Assembly (NCBI GenBank): GCA_022820625.1
Contig: JAJEFE010000110.1
Location: 1-64,000 of the forward strand
Reading direction: 5' to 3'
DNA length: 64,000 bases
From: Gammaproteobacteria bacterium
Lineage (GTDB): Bacteria > Pseudomonadota > Gammaproteobacteria > Steroidobacterales > Rariloculaceae
Numbering within the stretch: the first letter of the stretch is position 1; every line of letters starts with the position of its first letter. Shown here piece after piece: positions 9,136-18,251 of the stretch. Below the pieces are notes generated by a model that saw nothing but the letters and a program-made list of their open reading frames with translations, made no database searches and had not been told where the DNA came from. A program made the translations under genes and the position numbers.

Positions 9136-11184
9136 TCACGGCGCGGTATCGAACGCAGGCGGTGGAGCGCTCCACTCTTCCTGTTCTATGTAGAGCTTGA
9201 ACCAGGCGAGTTCCTCGTGCTCCAGTTTTCGCACGTGGCGCGGTTCCTGGATTCCATGCCCTTCGCGCGGAAATCGCATGTACCGCACCGGAACACGGCC
9301 TATTTCCCGAAGTGCCGTATAAAACATCAGCGATTGTCCGACGCTCGAGGTCTCGTCGGCAGCGCCGTGAAATATGATCGACGGCGTCGTCACGTTCTCG
9401 ACGAAGGTGATCGACGAGCGCATGCGCCACTCTTCGGGCTCGGTCCAGGGCATGCCGCCGATGTACCACAGCGAGACGTCGAAGTTGAACCCGGGTCCGG
9501 TCTCGGCCGCCCAGTTGGTCACCATCGCGCCAATGGACGCGGCCTTGAAACGATCGGTCTGGGTAACGACGTAGCCGCTGCTTACACCGCCCCAGCTCCA
9601 TCCGCGCACGCCCAGGCGTTCCGGATCGATATCCTTCTCCGCAATGACGTGGTCGACGCCGGTCATGAAATCGACGAATTCACCGTCACCCACCTCACCC
9701 ATCAAGCCTCGCAGCACGGTATCGCCATAGCCGGTGCTGCCACGAAAATTGGGCGCCAGAATTGCAAAGCCCTGGCCCGCGAGCATCTGGAAATCGTGCC
9801 GGAAGGCGTTTTCTATGACGCCTGCCGGACCGCCGTGAATTTCCACGATCAACGGCATACTGCCGGATTCGGACCCGATCGCCGGAATGAACACGCCCTC
9901 TATCTCCATGCCGCCCTTGCTGGTCCAGTTGAGCAGTTCGCCGTCGGAGAGAAGCAACGTCTGCCTTACCCAGGGATTGGAATCGGTAATCCGTTCCGCG
10001 CCGCTTCCGTTCAGGTCGCTGACGAACAAGTCCGGTGGCGTTGTAAAGTCTTCAAACGAATACACCATCCGGCTGGTATCCACCGAGAAGTCCTGCGCCC
10101 GGAGCGTGCCCACGCTGTCGGTCAGCGCCTGCGCCTCGCCCGTTCCCACATCGATCCGGTACAGATTCGTATTGGTGCCGTGAATCTCGTTGTAGAGAAG
10201 GTATCGGCCATCGGCGCTCCATGCCGAATCGCCGGTCAGTTCACCCGTCGACTGGCCGTCGAGCCGGCGCGTGGATCCGTCCTGCGTGTCGTGGATCCAG
10301 AAGTAACCGTTGCGCAATTCGTGCGTTTCGTCGTCCGGTGCGCGGTAGGCGATATACCTGCCATCCGGAGACCAGGTGGCGCCGCCTTCGGGAGCGGCAT
10401 TGTCGGTCAGCCTGCTCATCGAGCGCGCCTCGATCGAGTACACGTACAACTCCGCCTCGCCCGGGTGATTGGTGCGCGTATCCGGCCGCGCATCGAACAC
10501 GATCGCGTCGCCGAGCGGTGAAACATCGAAGTCGCCGACGACCAGTTCCTCATCGCCAAGGCGCCGCTCTTCCCTTTCGTGCAGATCGATCATCCAGAAA
10601 TTGCTGTACCGGGACGCGTGTTTGCCGTTGGGCGCCAGGTCGACGAAATACGAGTCATCGCCCAGCTCCCGCTCCGCTTCGAGTTCCTCGCTCAGCATCT
10701 CGTCGGCCAGAAACACGATCGCGTCACTGCCCGGCATCCAGCGAAATCCGGAGACGCCGCCGCGGTGTTCGGTCAGGCGCGTCGCTTCGCCGCCCGTTGT
10801 CGGCATCACGAATAACTGCGGACCGTCCGACGATCCGCCTTCCCGCGCGCTGCCTCCGGTACCGGAATCGCGCAGAAACGCCAGCAGACTACCATCCGGC
10901 GAGAACCGGAAATCCTCGCCGCCGGCGTCTCCGATGAACCGGCGCGTGGACTGGTCGGCAACCCGATACAGATAGTGCCGGTGGTCGTAGTCATTCTGCT
11001 GCCAGTTCAGGCTGCTGATCGTATACAGGACGGAATCGCCATCGGGCGACATCGTGACGCTCTCGATACGATTCATGCGCAGCCCGTCGTCGACCGTCAT
11101 GGGTCGCTGCGCATCCTGGCCGTGTGCGGCAGCGGCAAGAAACAACAGCAATAGAGTCCAGTTTTTTCTGTTTTGTGTATTCAT
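9136..11184 (-). CDS. Exported S9-family serine peptidase (second copy)
   Basis: A 682-residue paralogue of the S9 peptidase encoded at 5293. The frame is open further upstream, but the ATG at 11184 begins a clear signal peptide (M-N-T-Q-N-R-K-N-W then a leucine/alanine-rich core ending A-A-H-G-Q). The propeller part has many S-P-D-G turns. The hydrolase part carries G-W-S-W-G-G, H-G-A-A-D-E for the acid and R-E-G-H-G for the histidine. Both S9 proteins share T-Q-T-D-R-F-K-A-A-S-I-G-A immediately after the nucleophile, which suggests duplication and then separate specialisation around the D-aminoacylase-type gene. It is the first gene of the minus-strand operon, divergent from the NhaC gene. 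Confidence 0.92.
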   Translation of the reverse strand: MNTQNRKNWTLLLLFLAAAAHGQDAQRPMTVDDGLRMNRIESVTMSPDGDSVLYTISSLNWQQNDYDHRHYLYRVADQSTRRFIGDAGGEDFRFSPDGSLLAFLRDSGTGGSAREGGSSDGPQLFVMPTTGGEATRLTEHRGGVSGFRWMPGSDAIVFLADEMLSEELEAERELGDDSYFVDLAPNGKHASRYSNFWMIDLHEREERRLGDEELVVGDFDVSPLGDAIVFDARPDTRTNHPGEAELYVYSIEARSMSRLTDNAAPEGGATWSPDGRYIAYRAPDDETHELRNGYFWIHDTQDGSTRRLDGQSTGELTGDSAWSADGRYLLYNEIHGTNTNLYRIDVGTGEAQALTDSVGTLRAQDFSVDTSRMVYSFEDFTTPPDLFVSDLNGSGAERITDSNPWVRQTLLLSDGELLNWTSKGGMEIEGVFIPAIGSESGSMPLIVEIHGGPAGVIENAFRHDFQMLAGQGFAILAPNFRGSTGYGDTVLRGLMGEVGDGEFVDFMTGVDHVIAEKDIDPERLGVRGWSWGGVSSGYVVTQTDRFKAASIGAMVTNWAAETGPGFNFDVSLWYIGGMPWTEPEEWRMRSSITFVENVTTPSIIFHGAADETSSVGQSLMFYTALREIGRVPVRYMRFPREGHGIQEPRHVRKLEHEELAWFKLYIEQEEWSAPPPAFDTAP

Positions 11185-11394
11185 TCGATGTTCTCCGACC
11201 GCGACATGAAAGCGTTTCGTCGCCCTCGGCCTGCATTTGCCACTCTTCTTGTTGTCGTCATAATGGGCATTCCCCGAGAATACAGGAATACAGGCGCCGA
11301 CGGCGCTACAAGGTTGATGGAGCACTTGAATTCATCGAACCGCTGCTGCTGCGCTCTTAAAGGCCAAATACTCATGTTGCATCGTGAGGGAGTC

Positions 11395-13083
11395 ATGGCA
11401 CCGCTCAGGCAACATCCGAAAACTTGTACGTCTTCGCTGTACGTTGCGATCGCAATGGTGAGTCTGGCCGCGCTGATGCCGGGTACTGCAGCGACTCAAA
11501 TAGCCCCGCAGGTTGCCGAGGCCGATATGCAGTCACCGGGCTGGTGGACATTGCTGCCGCCGGTCGTCGCCATCGCCATCGCCCTGATTTTTCGCTCGGT
11601 CATCCCGGCATTGTTCATTGGCATCTGGTGCGGCGCCTCAATCCTGAACGGGTGGGGCCTGACCTCGATCTGGACAGCCTTCCTGGCTTCGTTCGATACA
11701 CACCTGGTCAATGCCATCGCCGACGAGGACAGGGTACGGGTGCTGCTGTTCACGATGATGCTCGGCGGCATGATCGGCATACTCGGCAGGAACGGGGGAA
11801 TGCGGGGAATTGTCGCCTGGACAACGAGATTTGCCTCCAACGCGGTGCGCGGCCAACTGGTGACCGCCGGTCTTGGCCTGGTGGTTTTTTTCGACGACAT
11901 CGCAAATACGTTGCTCATCGGCAAGACGATGCGGCCCGTGACCGACCGGCTTCGCATATCGCGGGAAAAACTCGCCTACCTTGTCGATTCCACCGCTGCG
12001 CCGATTGCAGGCGTTGCTGTCGCATCGACCTGGGTTGGCTACGAAGTGTCGGTCATCGGCGCCACAGCAGAGGGAACCGCCGGACTGGATACCCCGCCCT
12101 ATCTGATTTTCCTGGCGTCCATTCCGTACAGTTTTTATTCGATCATTGCGCTCTTCATGGTGTTTGCAGTCGCCTGGTCCGCCCGTGACTTCGGTCCCAT
12201 GTACCGCGCTGAAATCGCCGCGCGGCGCAAACCGATGGCCGTCCCTCCAGCCGAGGCCGAACCCGATTCGTCAAGTGTCAAGGACTCAACAAGTGCATTG
12301 AATGCCGTCGTACCGATCCTGGCCGTCGTATCGACACTGTTCGCCGGCCTGCTGATCACCGGTTCGGGAGCTTCAATTCAGGAAATACTGGGCAGTGCGG
12401 ACAGTTTTCTGGCCTTGATGTGGGCTTCCTTGTTGGGCGTCGGGTGCGCCGCGGCAATAACCACCGCACGGCGGATACTCACGCTGAATCAGACCGTCGA
12501 TGCCTGGTTCGAGGGCGTGCGCACAACGTTGATCGCCGTCATCGTCCTCACCCTGTCCTGGACGCTCGCCGATATCGTTCAGAGCCTGAACACGGCCGAG
12601 TACATCATCGGCATCAGCAGCGACAGGCTGCCCCTGTTCCTGCTCCCGTCCGTGTCCTTCGTGCTCGGGGGAATCGTGGCGTTCACCACCGGCACGAGTT
12701 GGGGCACCATGGGCATCCTGATGCCCTTGATGCTGCCATTGTCCTGGAGCCTGCTGACCGGTTCCGCCGATGGCGCCATGGCCGGGCAGATGCATATCTT
12801 CCACGGCAGCGTCGCCGGGGTCCTGGCCGGCGCCATCTGGGGCGATCACTGTTCGCCGATTTCCGATACCACGGTGCTTTCATCGCTGGCATCCGACTGC
12901 GACCACATTGAGCACGTTCGAACTCAGCTTCCCTATGCCATGACGGCAGGCTCTTGTGCGCTGTTTCTGTGCACGCTGCCGGTCGGTCTCGGCGTGCCCT
13001 GGTGGCTGTGTCTGATCGCCAGTTTCGCCGTGGTCGCGGGTGTTCTGAAAGTGCTGGGAAAACCGACTGGGTTCGCACAATAG
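11395..13083 (+). CDS. NhaC-family Na+/H+ antiporter
   Basis: About 562 residues with a dozen hydrophobic segments. It has the NhaC signatures F-F-D-D-I-A-N in the first half, and T-T-G-T-S-W-G-T plus G-D-H-C-S-P-I-S-D-T-T in the second. It probably exchanges sodium, or an organic amine or acid, for protons across the inner membrane. The start at 11395 is chosen because GAGGGAG lies directly upstream and the protein then begins with a short hydrophobic segment. The frame is open to 11173, but that stretch overlaps the divergent S9 gene and has no ribosome site. Several family members carry metabolites, so a role in the uptake system around it is possible. Confidence 0.9.
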   Translation: MAPLRQHPKTCTSSLYVAIAMVSLAALMPGTAATQIAPQVAEADMQSPGWWTLLPPVVAIAIALIFRSVIPALFIGIWCGASILNGWGLTSIWTAFLASFDTHLVNAIADEDRVRVLLFTMMLGGMIGILGRNGGMRGIVAWTTRFASNAVRGQLVTAGLGLVVFFDDIANTLLIGKTMRPVTDRLRISREKLAYLVDSTAAPIAGVAVASTWVGYEVSVIGATAEGTAGLDTPPYLIFLASIPYSFYSIIALFMVFAVAWSARDFGPMYRAEIAARRKPMAVPPAEAEPDSSSVKDSTSALNAVVPILAVVSTLFAGLLITGSGASIQEILGSADSFLALMWASLLGVGCAAAITTARRILTLNQTVDAWFEGVRTTLIAVIVLTLSWTLADIVQSLNTAEYIIGISSDRLPLFLLPSVSFVLGGIVAFTTGTSWGTMGILMPLMLPLSWSLLTGSADGAMAGQMHIFHGSVAGVLAGAIWGDHCSPISDTTVLSSLASDCDHIEHVRTQLPYAMTAGSCALFLCTLPVGLGVPWWLCLIASFAVVAGVLKVLGKPTGFAQ

Positions 13084-13119
13084 CGGCCCATGCCGCGGGA
13101 CCATTGCCTCGGGCCGCTA
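13081..13119. terminator. Bidirectional hairpin holding both convergent stop codons
   Basis: TAGCGGCCC (13081-13089) and GGGCCGCTA (13111-13119) are perfect 9-bp inverted repeats with a 21-base loop. The first three bases are the TAG stop of the antiporter and the last three, read on the minus strand, are the TAG stop of the PLP dehydratase. There is no T-tract, so efficiency is uncertain. Confidence 0.5.
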
Positions 13120-14100
13120 AGCCAGTTCGAACTGGCTGAAAATCGAGTCCAACCGTTCCCTGGAAACGTTATTGCCGCTGCAGACGACAGCGACCTTCCT
13201 GCCCCGCCAGTTTGAGCCGGTTTCGAGAAGCCAGGCTATCCCGATGGCGCCGGCGCCTTCCAGCACGACCTTTTCGTGATCGATCGCATATCGCATGGCG
13301 CGTGCAATCGCTTCGTCGGCAACGGGAACAATCTCGTCGACCAGCTCGCGGCAGATCCTGAACGTGTACCGATTGTCGAGCGGGATCGGTCCGGGCAGGG
13401 CATCGGCGATACTCGGGCGCTCGCCCACCATCGTCAACCGCCCCGCCCTGATGCTCTCGTAGATGGCCGCGTCGTAGCGTGTCGTCACGCCGATGATTTC
13501 CACGTTCGCACGGATGGCACGGGCGGCCGTGGCGATCCCGCTCATCAAACCGCCGCCGCTGACGGGAACCACGAGTGCCTCGATATCCGGCATTTGCTCC
13601 AGGATTTCGAGCCCGATCGTGCCCTGCCCGGAAATGATCAGCGCATCGTCAAATGGCGGAATGAGCCTGTAGTCGCGTTCTTCGGCGATTCGCAACGCCA
13701 TCTCCACGGCCTGATTCTGATCGTCGCCGTGCAACACGACGTCTGCTCCAAACTCCTCGATACCCCTTATCTTGTCCTCGGGCACCAGGTGGGTCATGCA
13801 GATCGTGGATGCGATTCCGAGTTGTTGGGCGACATACGCCACTGCCCGCCCGTGATTGCCGCTGGATGCCGCGACCACACCGGCGGCGCCATCCGTTTCT
13901 GCGAGCTTCAGGATCGCGTTCGCCGCACCCCTGATCTTGAAAGAACCCGTAGCCTGCATGTTCTCCAGTTTCAGGAACACTCGGGCAGCAGTCCGCCGGC
14001 CCAATTCGAACGACGGCTTGAGGGGTGTGTTCACCACGAACTTCCGAATACGGCCGCGGGCCTCGAGTATCGTTGCCAGATTGATGTCGCTTGGTTCCAT
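13117..14100 (-). CDS. PLP-dependent threonine/serine dehydratase-like enzyme
   Basis: A 327-residue fold-type II PLP enzyme. It carries the Schiff-base lysine in G-S-F-K-I-R-G-A, the phosphate/substrate loop S-S-G-N-H-G, the glycine-rich P-V-S-G-G-G-L phosphate cup and a late C-S-G-N-N segment. The length suits the single-domain catabolic threonine dehydratase / serine racemase / EutB group, with no C-terminal ACT regulatory domain. It would convert hydroxy-amino acids to keto acids and ammonia in the cytoplasm. No ectoine genes are nearby, so the EutB role is not supported. It is divergent from the permease-hydantoinase cluster and convergent with the antiporter, with the two stop codons folded into one hairpin. 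Confidence 0.88.
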   Translation of the reverse strand: MEPSDINLATILEARGRIRKFVVNTPLKPSFELGRRTAARVFLKLENMQATGSFKIRGAANAILKLAETDGAAGVVAASSGNHGRAVAYVAQQLGIASTICMTHLVPEDKIRGIEEFGADVVLHGDDQNQAVEMALRIAEERDYRLIPPFDDALIISGQGTIGLEILEQMPDIEALVVPVSGGGLMSGIATAARAIRANVEIIGVTTRYDAAIYESIRAGRLTMVGERPSIADALPGPIPLDNRYTFRICRELVDEIVPVADEAIARAMRYAIDHEKVVLEGAGAIGIAWLLETGSNWRGRKVAVVCSGNNVSRERLDSIFSQFELA

Positions 14101-14310
14101 CTCGTCCTTATGCCGCTTCCGGTCCGAAAATCCCGATCATTCTAGTATCAATGGCTGCGCAGGTATTGTCGGAACACCCGGATCAACCGCGCGCCAGGTT
14201 GCCGCGCCAACTCAATCGATCTGGTAGAGTCCTTCTCTTCTTTCCGGTGGAGATGCGGGACAGCGCCGTCAAGGGCGGATCCAGGGAACCCTCCTGCGCG
14301 AGAAGACAAG

Positions 14311-15615
14311 ATGGATGTCGGCGACCTACTGGAAGATCATGCGACAACGCCGGTTCCGGAGTCCCGCACCGTGGGCGGGCTGCGTGTCGGCCTGTTGTAT
14401 TCCGCGCAAGCCTTCAGCGTCCCCGGCCTCGTCGGCGGCGTAAGGATCGGCAGCGCGCTCGGGCTCCTGACCGGTGTCGGCGCATTCCTCGCCGGGGGCC
14501 TGTTTCTCGGGGTCCTTGGGGCGGTCACGGCCGTTATCGGCGCCAGGACGCGGCTGTCCTCGTACATGCTGATCCAGTTCGCGTTTGGCGTAAAGGGTTC
14601 CAAGGTCGTCAACCTGGCATTCGCCATATCGCAGTTCGGCTGGTTCGGCGTGCAACTGGGATTGTTCGCCAAAGCCGCGCAGGGGCTCGCGGCCGACCAG
14701 TTGGGGCTTCACCTGGGCGAGACGACCTACATTCTGTCGGGCGGATTGCTGATGGTGGTCTCCACCATGTTCGGGTTCCGGTTGCTCAACCGTCTTGCAC
14801 TGGTGGTCGTGCCATTGATGGTCGCGCTCATGGCCGTCCTCCTCTACCTGGTCTTCAGCGATCAGCCGCTTTCGGCAATATTCGAGATCCCGGGCACCGG
14901 AACCCTGACGTTCAACGAGGGTGTCGCCGCGACCGTTGGCGGCCTGATCCTGGGTGCGGTGCTGATTCCGGATGTGACGAGGTTCGTCAAGACCAGCGGG
15001 GACGCGGTTATGGCATCGTTTCTGACTTTCCTGGTTGCGTCGACGCTTGTCTATGTGGTCGCGGCCATGGCGAGCCTTGCCACCGGCATCGGCGAAACGC
15101 TGCAGATCATGGTTGCGGTGGGGCTCGGTACGGGAGCGTTTGCGCTGGTTGTCGGTTCGACCTGGACGGCGAACTCGATCAACCTCTATGGATCTTCGCT
15201 CAGCATGTCCGCCGTCGTACCGCGATTCGCAGGTTGGAGAATGACGGTGGCTTGCGGGACCGTGGGAACGCTGGTTACCTTCCTCGGCATTCTCGATTAC
15301 TTCGTTCCGTTCCTCATTTACCTGAGCGTGCTGTTCATACCCGTGGGCAGCATCTACATCACCGACTTCTTCTTCCTGCGCAATCGGCAATACCGTCTGG
15401 AAGATCTGCCGGAACTCGCGGCCATATCCTGGCCCGCGCTTGCCGCATGGCTTGTCGGCTCGGCGGCCAGTTACGCGACGGCCGAGGAAATGATGACTCT
15501 CACGGGGTCCTCGACAATCGATGCGTTGCTCGTGCCGGCCATCGTCTACATCCTGTTGATGAAGGCGCGGCGCGCCCGCGCCTCCGCGGCGGGCGATGGA
15601 GACGGCGCCCGATGA
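14311..15615 (+). CDS. NCS1-family cytosine/purine/hydantoin-type permease
   Basis: A 434-residue membrane protein with about 12 transmembrane segments. It resembles the cytosine permease (CodB) branch of the nucleobase-cation-symport-1 family: R-L-S-S-Y-M-L-I-Q-F-A-F-G in an early helix, the Q-F-G-W-F-G-V-Q loop, and I-P-D-V-T-R-F in the helix corresponding to the sixth. Members import cytosine, purines, allantoin or hydantoins with Na+ or H+. It starts the plus-strand cluster; its TGA overlaps the ATG of the hydantoinase gene (ATGA), so the two are coupled. The 210 bp upstream separate it from the divergent dehydratase gene and probably hold both promoters, though no clear operator was recognised there. 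Confidence 0.88.
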   Translation: MDVGDLLEDHATTPVPESRTVGGLRVGLLYSAQAFSVPGLVGGVRIGSALGLLTGVGAFLAGGLFLGVLGAVTAVIGARTRLSSYMLIQFAFGVKGSKVVNLAFAISQFGWFGVQLGLFAKAAQGLAADQLGLHLGETTYILSGGLLMVVSTMFGFRLLNRLALVVVPLMVALMAVLLYLVFSDQPLSAIFEIPGTGTLTFNEGVAATVGGLILGAVLIPDVTRFVKTSGDAVMASFLTFLVASTLVYVVAAMASLATGIGETLQIMVAVGLGTGAFALVVGSTWTANSINLYGSSLSMSAVVPRFAGWRMTVACGTVGTLVTFLGILDYFVPFLIYLSVLFIPVGSIYITDFFFLRNRQYRLEDLPELAAISWPALAAWLVGSAASYATAEEMMTLTGSSTIDALLVPAIVYILLMKARRARASAAGDGDGAR

Positions 15616-17150
15616 GAGTCGGCATCGACGTGGGCGGCACGCACACCGATGCGGTCATCGTCCACGGGGAGCAGGTGATCGCTTCTCACAAGGCGGTGAC
15701 TTCAATGGACATCACCGGCGGAATTCTCGACGCGTTGCGGGCGGTGCTCGATACCGTCGGGCCGGAGCGGGACCGGATCGATGCCGTGATGCTCGGTACG
15801 ACCCAGTTCACGAATGCGGTCGTGCAGCGGCGGCAACTCTCGGAGGCGGCCGTCATTCGCCTTGGCCTGCCCTCCGGGGAGTGTTTGCCGCCGATGGTGG
15901 ACTGGCCTGAGGACCTCGCAAGGGCGCTTGGAAACCATGGTTACATGGTGCGCGGCGGCAACGAATTCGACGGTGGCCAAATCTCCCCGCTCGACGGCAC
16001 GGAACTGGAGGAGGTATTCGCGCGGGTTGCCGGGACGGATGCCCGGGCTGTGGCGATCTCATCCGTATTCTCGCCCCTGAGTCCGCAGATGGAGATCGCG
16101 GCGGGCAAGCTGCTCAAGGCGAAGATGCCTGAGATGCCGGTCGTGTTATCCCATGAGTTGGGGCGGCTGGGCCTGCTGGAACGCGAGAATGCCGCGTTAC
16201 TGAACGCCTCGCTGCTACGCCTTTCGGCACGGGTCGTTGACGCATTCGAGGAAGCGCTGTCCGGCTTCAACATAGAGGCGCCGTTCTTTGTCAGTCAGAA
16301 CGACGGCACGGTCATGCCTTCGCACAGGGTTCGCCGCTTTCCGGTATTGACGTTCTCCTCAGGCCCGACCAACTCCATGCGCGGGGCGGCTCATCTTTCC
16401 GGTATCGACAACGGCATGGTGGCGGATGTGGGCGGCACGACCACCGATGTCGGCATGCTGATTGACGGTTTTCCGCGCCAGTCGAGCGTCAATGTGGAGA
16501 TCGGCGGCGTGCGCTCGAGCTTCAGGATGCCCGACGTGCTTTCCATCGGGCTGGGCGGGGGCAGCATCGTCACCGGCAACGGCCGGTCGGTCGGGCCTCG
16601 ATCGGTGGGGCGCCGTCTGGACGAGGAGGCGCTCTGCTTCGGCGGCAATACGCTGACCGCCACGGATATCGCGGTCGCGGCCCGGCGTGTGAAACTGGGC
16701 GATCCGGGCGCCCTGGACGGGGTGCCGGCGGGGGTCGTCGATACGGCGACCGCCACGATGCAGGAACGGTTTGCGCGCGCCGTCGAACAGATGAAGACCA
16801 GGCCGGAACCGCTGCCGCTGATCGTGGTCGGCGGCGGCGAATTTCTTGTCGGCGACGGCATACCCGGCATCTCGGCAGTTCATCGTCCTGCGCATTGCGG
16901 CGTCGCCAACGCCGTGGGCGCCACGCTTGGGAAAGTCAGCGGTGAGTGCGAACGGCTGCACCATCCAGGAACCGAGTCGCGCGAAAAGGCGATCGCCAAG
17001 GCGGCCGCCACGGCAAGACAGAACGCCCTGGCGGGCGGCGCCGCACCGGAAAACCTCGAGATTGCATCGATCGATGAGATACCCCTTCCGTACATGCCGG
17101 AGGAAACGGTGCGCCTTCGCGTTCGCGCCGTGGGCGATCTGGCCATTTGA
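15612..17150 (+). CDS. Hydantoinase/oxoprolinase family protein, HyuA-like
   Basis: A 512-residue protein with the hydantoinase A / 5-oxoprolinase ATPase fold. It begins M-R-V-G-I-D-V-G-G-T-H-T-D, the phosphate-1 loop of this actin-like family, and has the second loop V-A-D-V-G-G-T-T-T-D-V-G. A long open frame extends upstream to 14091, but that part only shadows the permease. The true start is the ATG at 15612, overlapping the permease stop. The usual partner (HyuB) is not present; the next gene is a DUF917 protein. Known relatives use ATP to open lactam or hydantoin rings, so a cyclic amide is a reasonable substrate guess. Confidence 0.87.
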   Translation: MRVGIDVGGTHTDAVIVHGEQVIASHKAVTSMDITGGILDALRAVLDTVGPERDRIDAVMLGTTQFTNAVVQRRQLSEAAVIRLGLPSGECLPPMVDWPEDLARALGNHGYMVRGGNEFDGGQISPLDGTELEEVFARVAGTDARAVAISSVFSPLSPQMEIAAGKLLKAKMPEMPVVLSHELGRLGLLERENAALLNASLLRLSARVVDAFEEALSGFNIEAPFFVSQNDGTVMPSHRVRRFPVLTFSSGPTNSMRGAAHLSGIDNGMVADVGGTTTDVGMLIDGFPRQSSVNVEIGGVRSSFRMPDVLSIGLGGGSIVTGNGRSVGPRSVGRRLDEEALCFGGNTLTATDIAVAARRVKLGDPGALDGVPAGVVDTATATMQERFARAVEQMKTRPEPLPLIVVGGGEFLVGDGIPGISAVHRPAHCGVANAVGATLGKVSGECERLHHPGTESREKAIAKAAATARQNALAGGAAPENLEIASIDEIPLPYMPEETVRLRVRAVGDLAI

Positions 17151-17162
17151 ATTCGCCAAGCG

Positions 17163-18251
17163 ATGAGAATCTCGCCGCACGACATTGACGACATTGCGAC
17201 CGGGTCGTCGTTTCTCGCAACCGGCGGTGGGGGGGACCCTTACGTCGGAGCGCTGATCGCCAGGCGGATGCTTGCGGAGTACGGCGATGTGGAATTGTTG
17301 GCGCTCGACGAAATTGACGACGAGGCGATTGTAGTCGCCGTCGGCGGTATTGGCGCGCCGACGATTTCGCTGGAAAAACTGCCCAATGGCCGGGAGCAGG
17401 AGTGGGCCCTCGAACGGCTCGAGCGGTATACGGGGGAAAAGGCAGACGCGTTGATCGCGTTTGAAGTTGGTGGTATCAATTCGCTACTTACCTTCATGGC
17501 CGCGGCGCGCCGCCGGATTCCGGTTCTGGACGGCGACGGCATGGGGCGCGCATTGCCCGAAATGCAGATGACCACCTTCAGTATCAACGGCGTCAACGGC
17601 ACGCCCATGGCGGTGGTGGATGAGCACGGCAACAGCGCGATCGTTACCGCGAACGATACGGCGAAGGCAGAGCGCATCACCCGTAACATCGCCCTTGCCA
17701 TGGGGGGGCAGTGCACCAGCGCGGAAAGCATGATGACCGGCGCCCTGGTCAGGAAAGTATCGATTCCGGGCAGCATCGGCTTCTGTCTCGAAGTCGGCCG
17801 CAGCCTCAAGAAGCCGAACAACGATGCCGATTCTTTTGTCGAGGAATTGCGCGGCCTGGCCGATGCTTCCGTCTATGGCGCGGTCAGGCGGTTGCTGCGC
17901 GGCAAGGTGGTGGATGTGGAGCGCAAGACCAGGGGTGGGTTCGACTTCGCGACGGTTGTGGTGGAAGACCTGGAGGGCGATGGCGGCCCGATGCGTATTT
18001 CCGTACAGAACGAGTTTCTCGTGGCGGCCCGGGATGGCGCCGTCAGGGCATCCGTTCCGGACCTGATCTGTATGGTCGACAGCGAAACGGCCGTGCCCAT
18101 TACCAGCGACCGGGTCTCCTACGGTCAGCGCGTAACCGTCATCGGCGTCGGCGCGCCGGAAATGTGCCGCACAGCCAGAGCGCTCAGCCGCATCGGGCCG
18201 CGCGCGTTTGGATTCGACGTGGATTTCGTACCGCTGGAGAACCTGTCATGA
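17163..18251 (+). CDS. DUF917 family protein
   Basis: A 362-residue protein that matches the DUF917 pattern: F-L-A-T-G-G-G-G-D-P-Y near the N-terminus, then G-G-I-G-A-P-T, F-E-V-G-G-I-N-S and L-D-G-D-G-M-G-R-A-L-P-E-M-Q. The biochemical function of the family is not established; it commonly neighbours or fuses with hydantoinase/oxoprolinase-type proteins. Here it begins 12 bases after the HyuA-like gene, so the two probably form one enzyme, with this protein in place of HyuB. The next gene follows its stop directly with a GTG start. Confidence 0.87.
   Translation: MRISPHDIDDIATGSSFLATGGGGDPYVGALIARRMLAEYGDVELLALDEIDDEAIVVAVGGIGAPTISLEKLPNGREQEWALERLERYTGEKADALIAFEVGGINSLLTFMAAARRRIPVLDGDGMGRALPEMQMTTFSINGVNGTPMAVVDEHGNSAIVTANDTAKAERITRNIALAMGGQCTSAESMMTGALVRKVSIPGSIGFCLEVGRSLKKPNNDADSFVEELRGLADASVYGAVRRLLRGKVVDVERKTRGGFDFATVVVEDLEGDGGPMRISVQNEFLVAARDGAVRASVPDLICMVDSETAVPITSDRVSYGQRVTVIGVGAPEMCRTARALSRIGPRAFGFDVDFVPLENLS

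Noticed and set aside
14091-17150. A 1019-codon plus-strand frame
   Set aside because: Its first half is a low-complexity shadow of the NCS1 permease in another frame; the HyuA-like protein starts at 15612.
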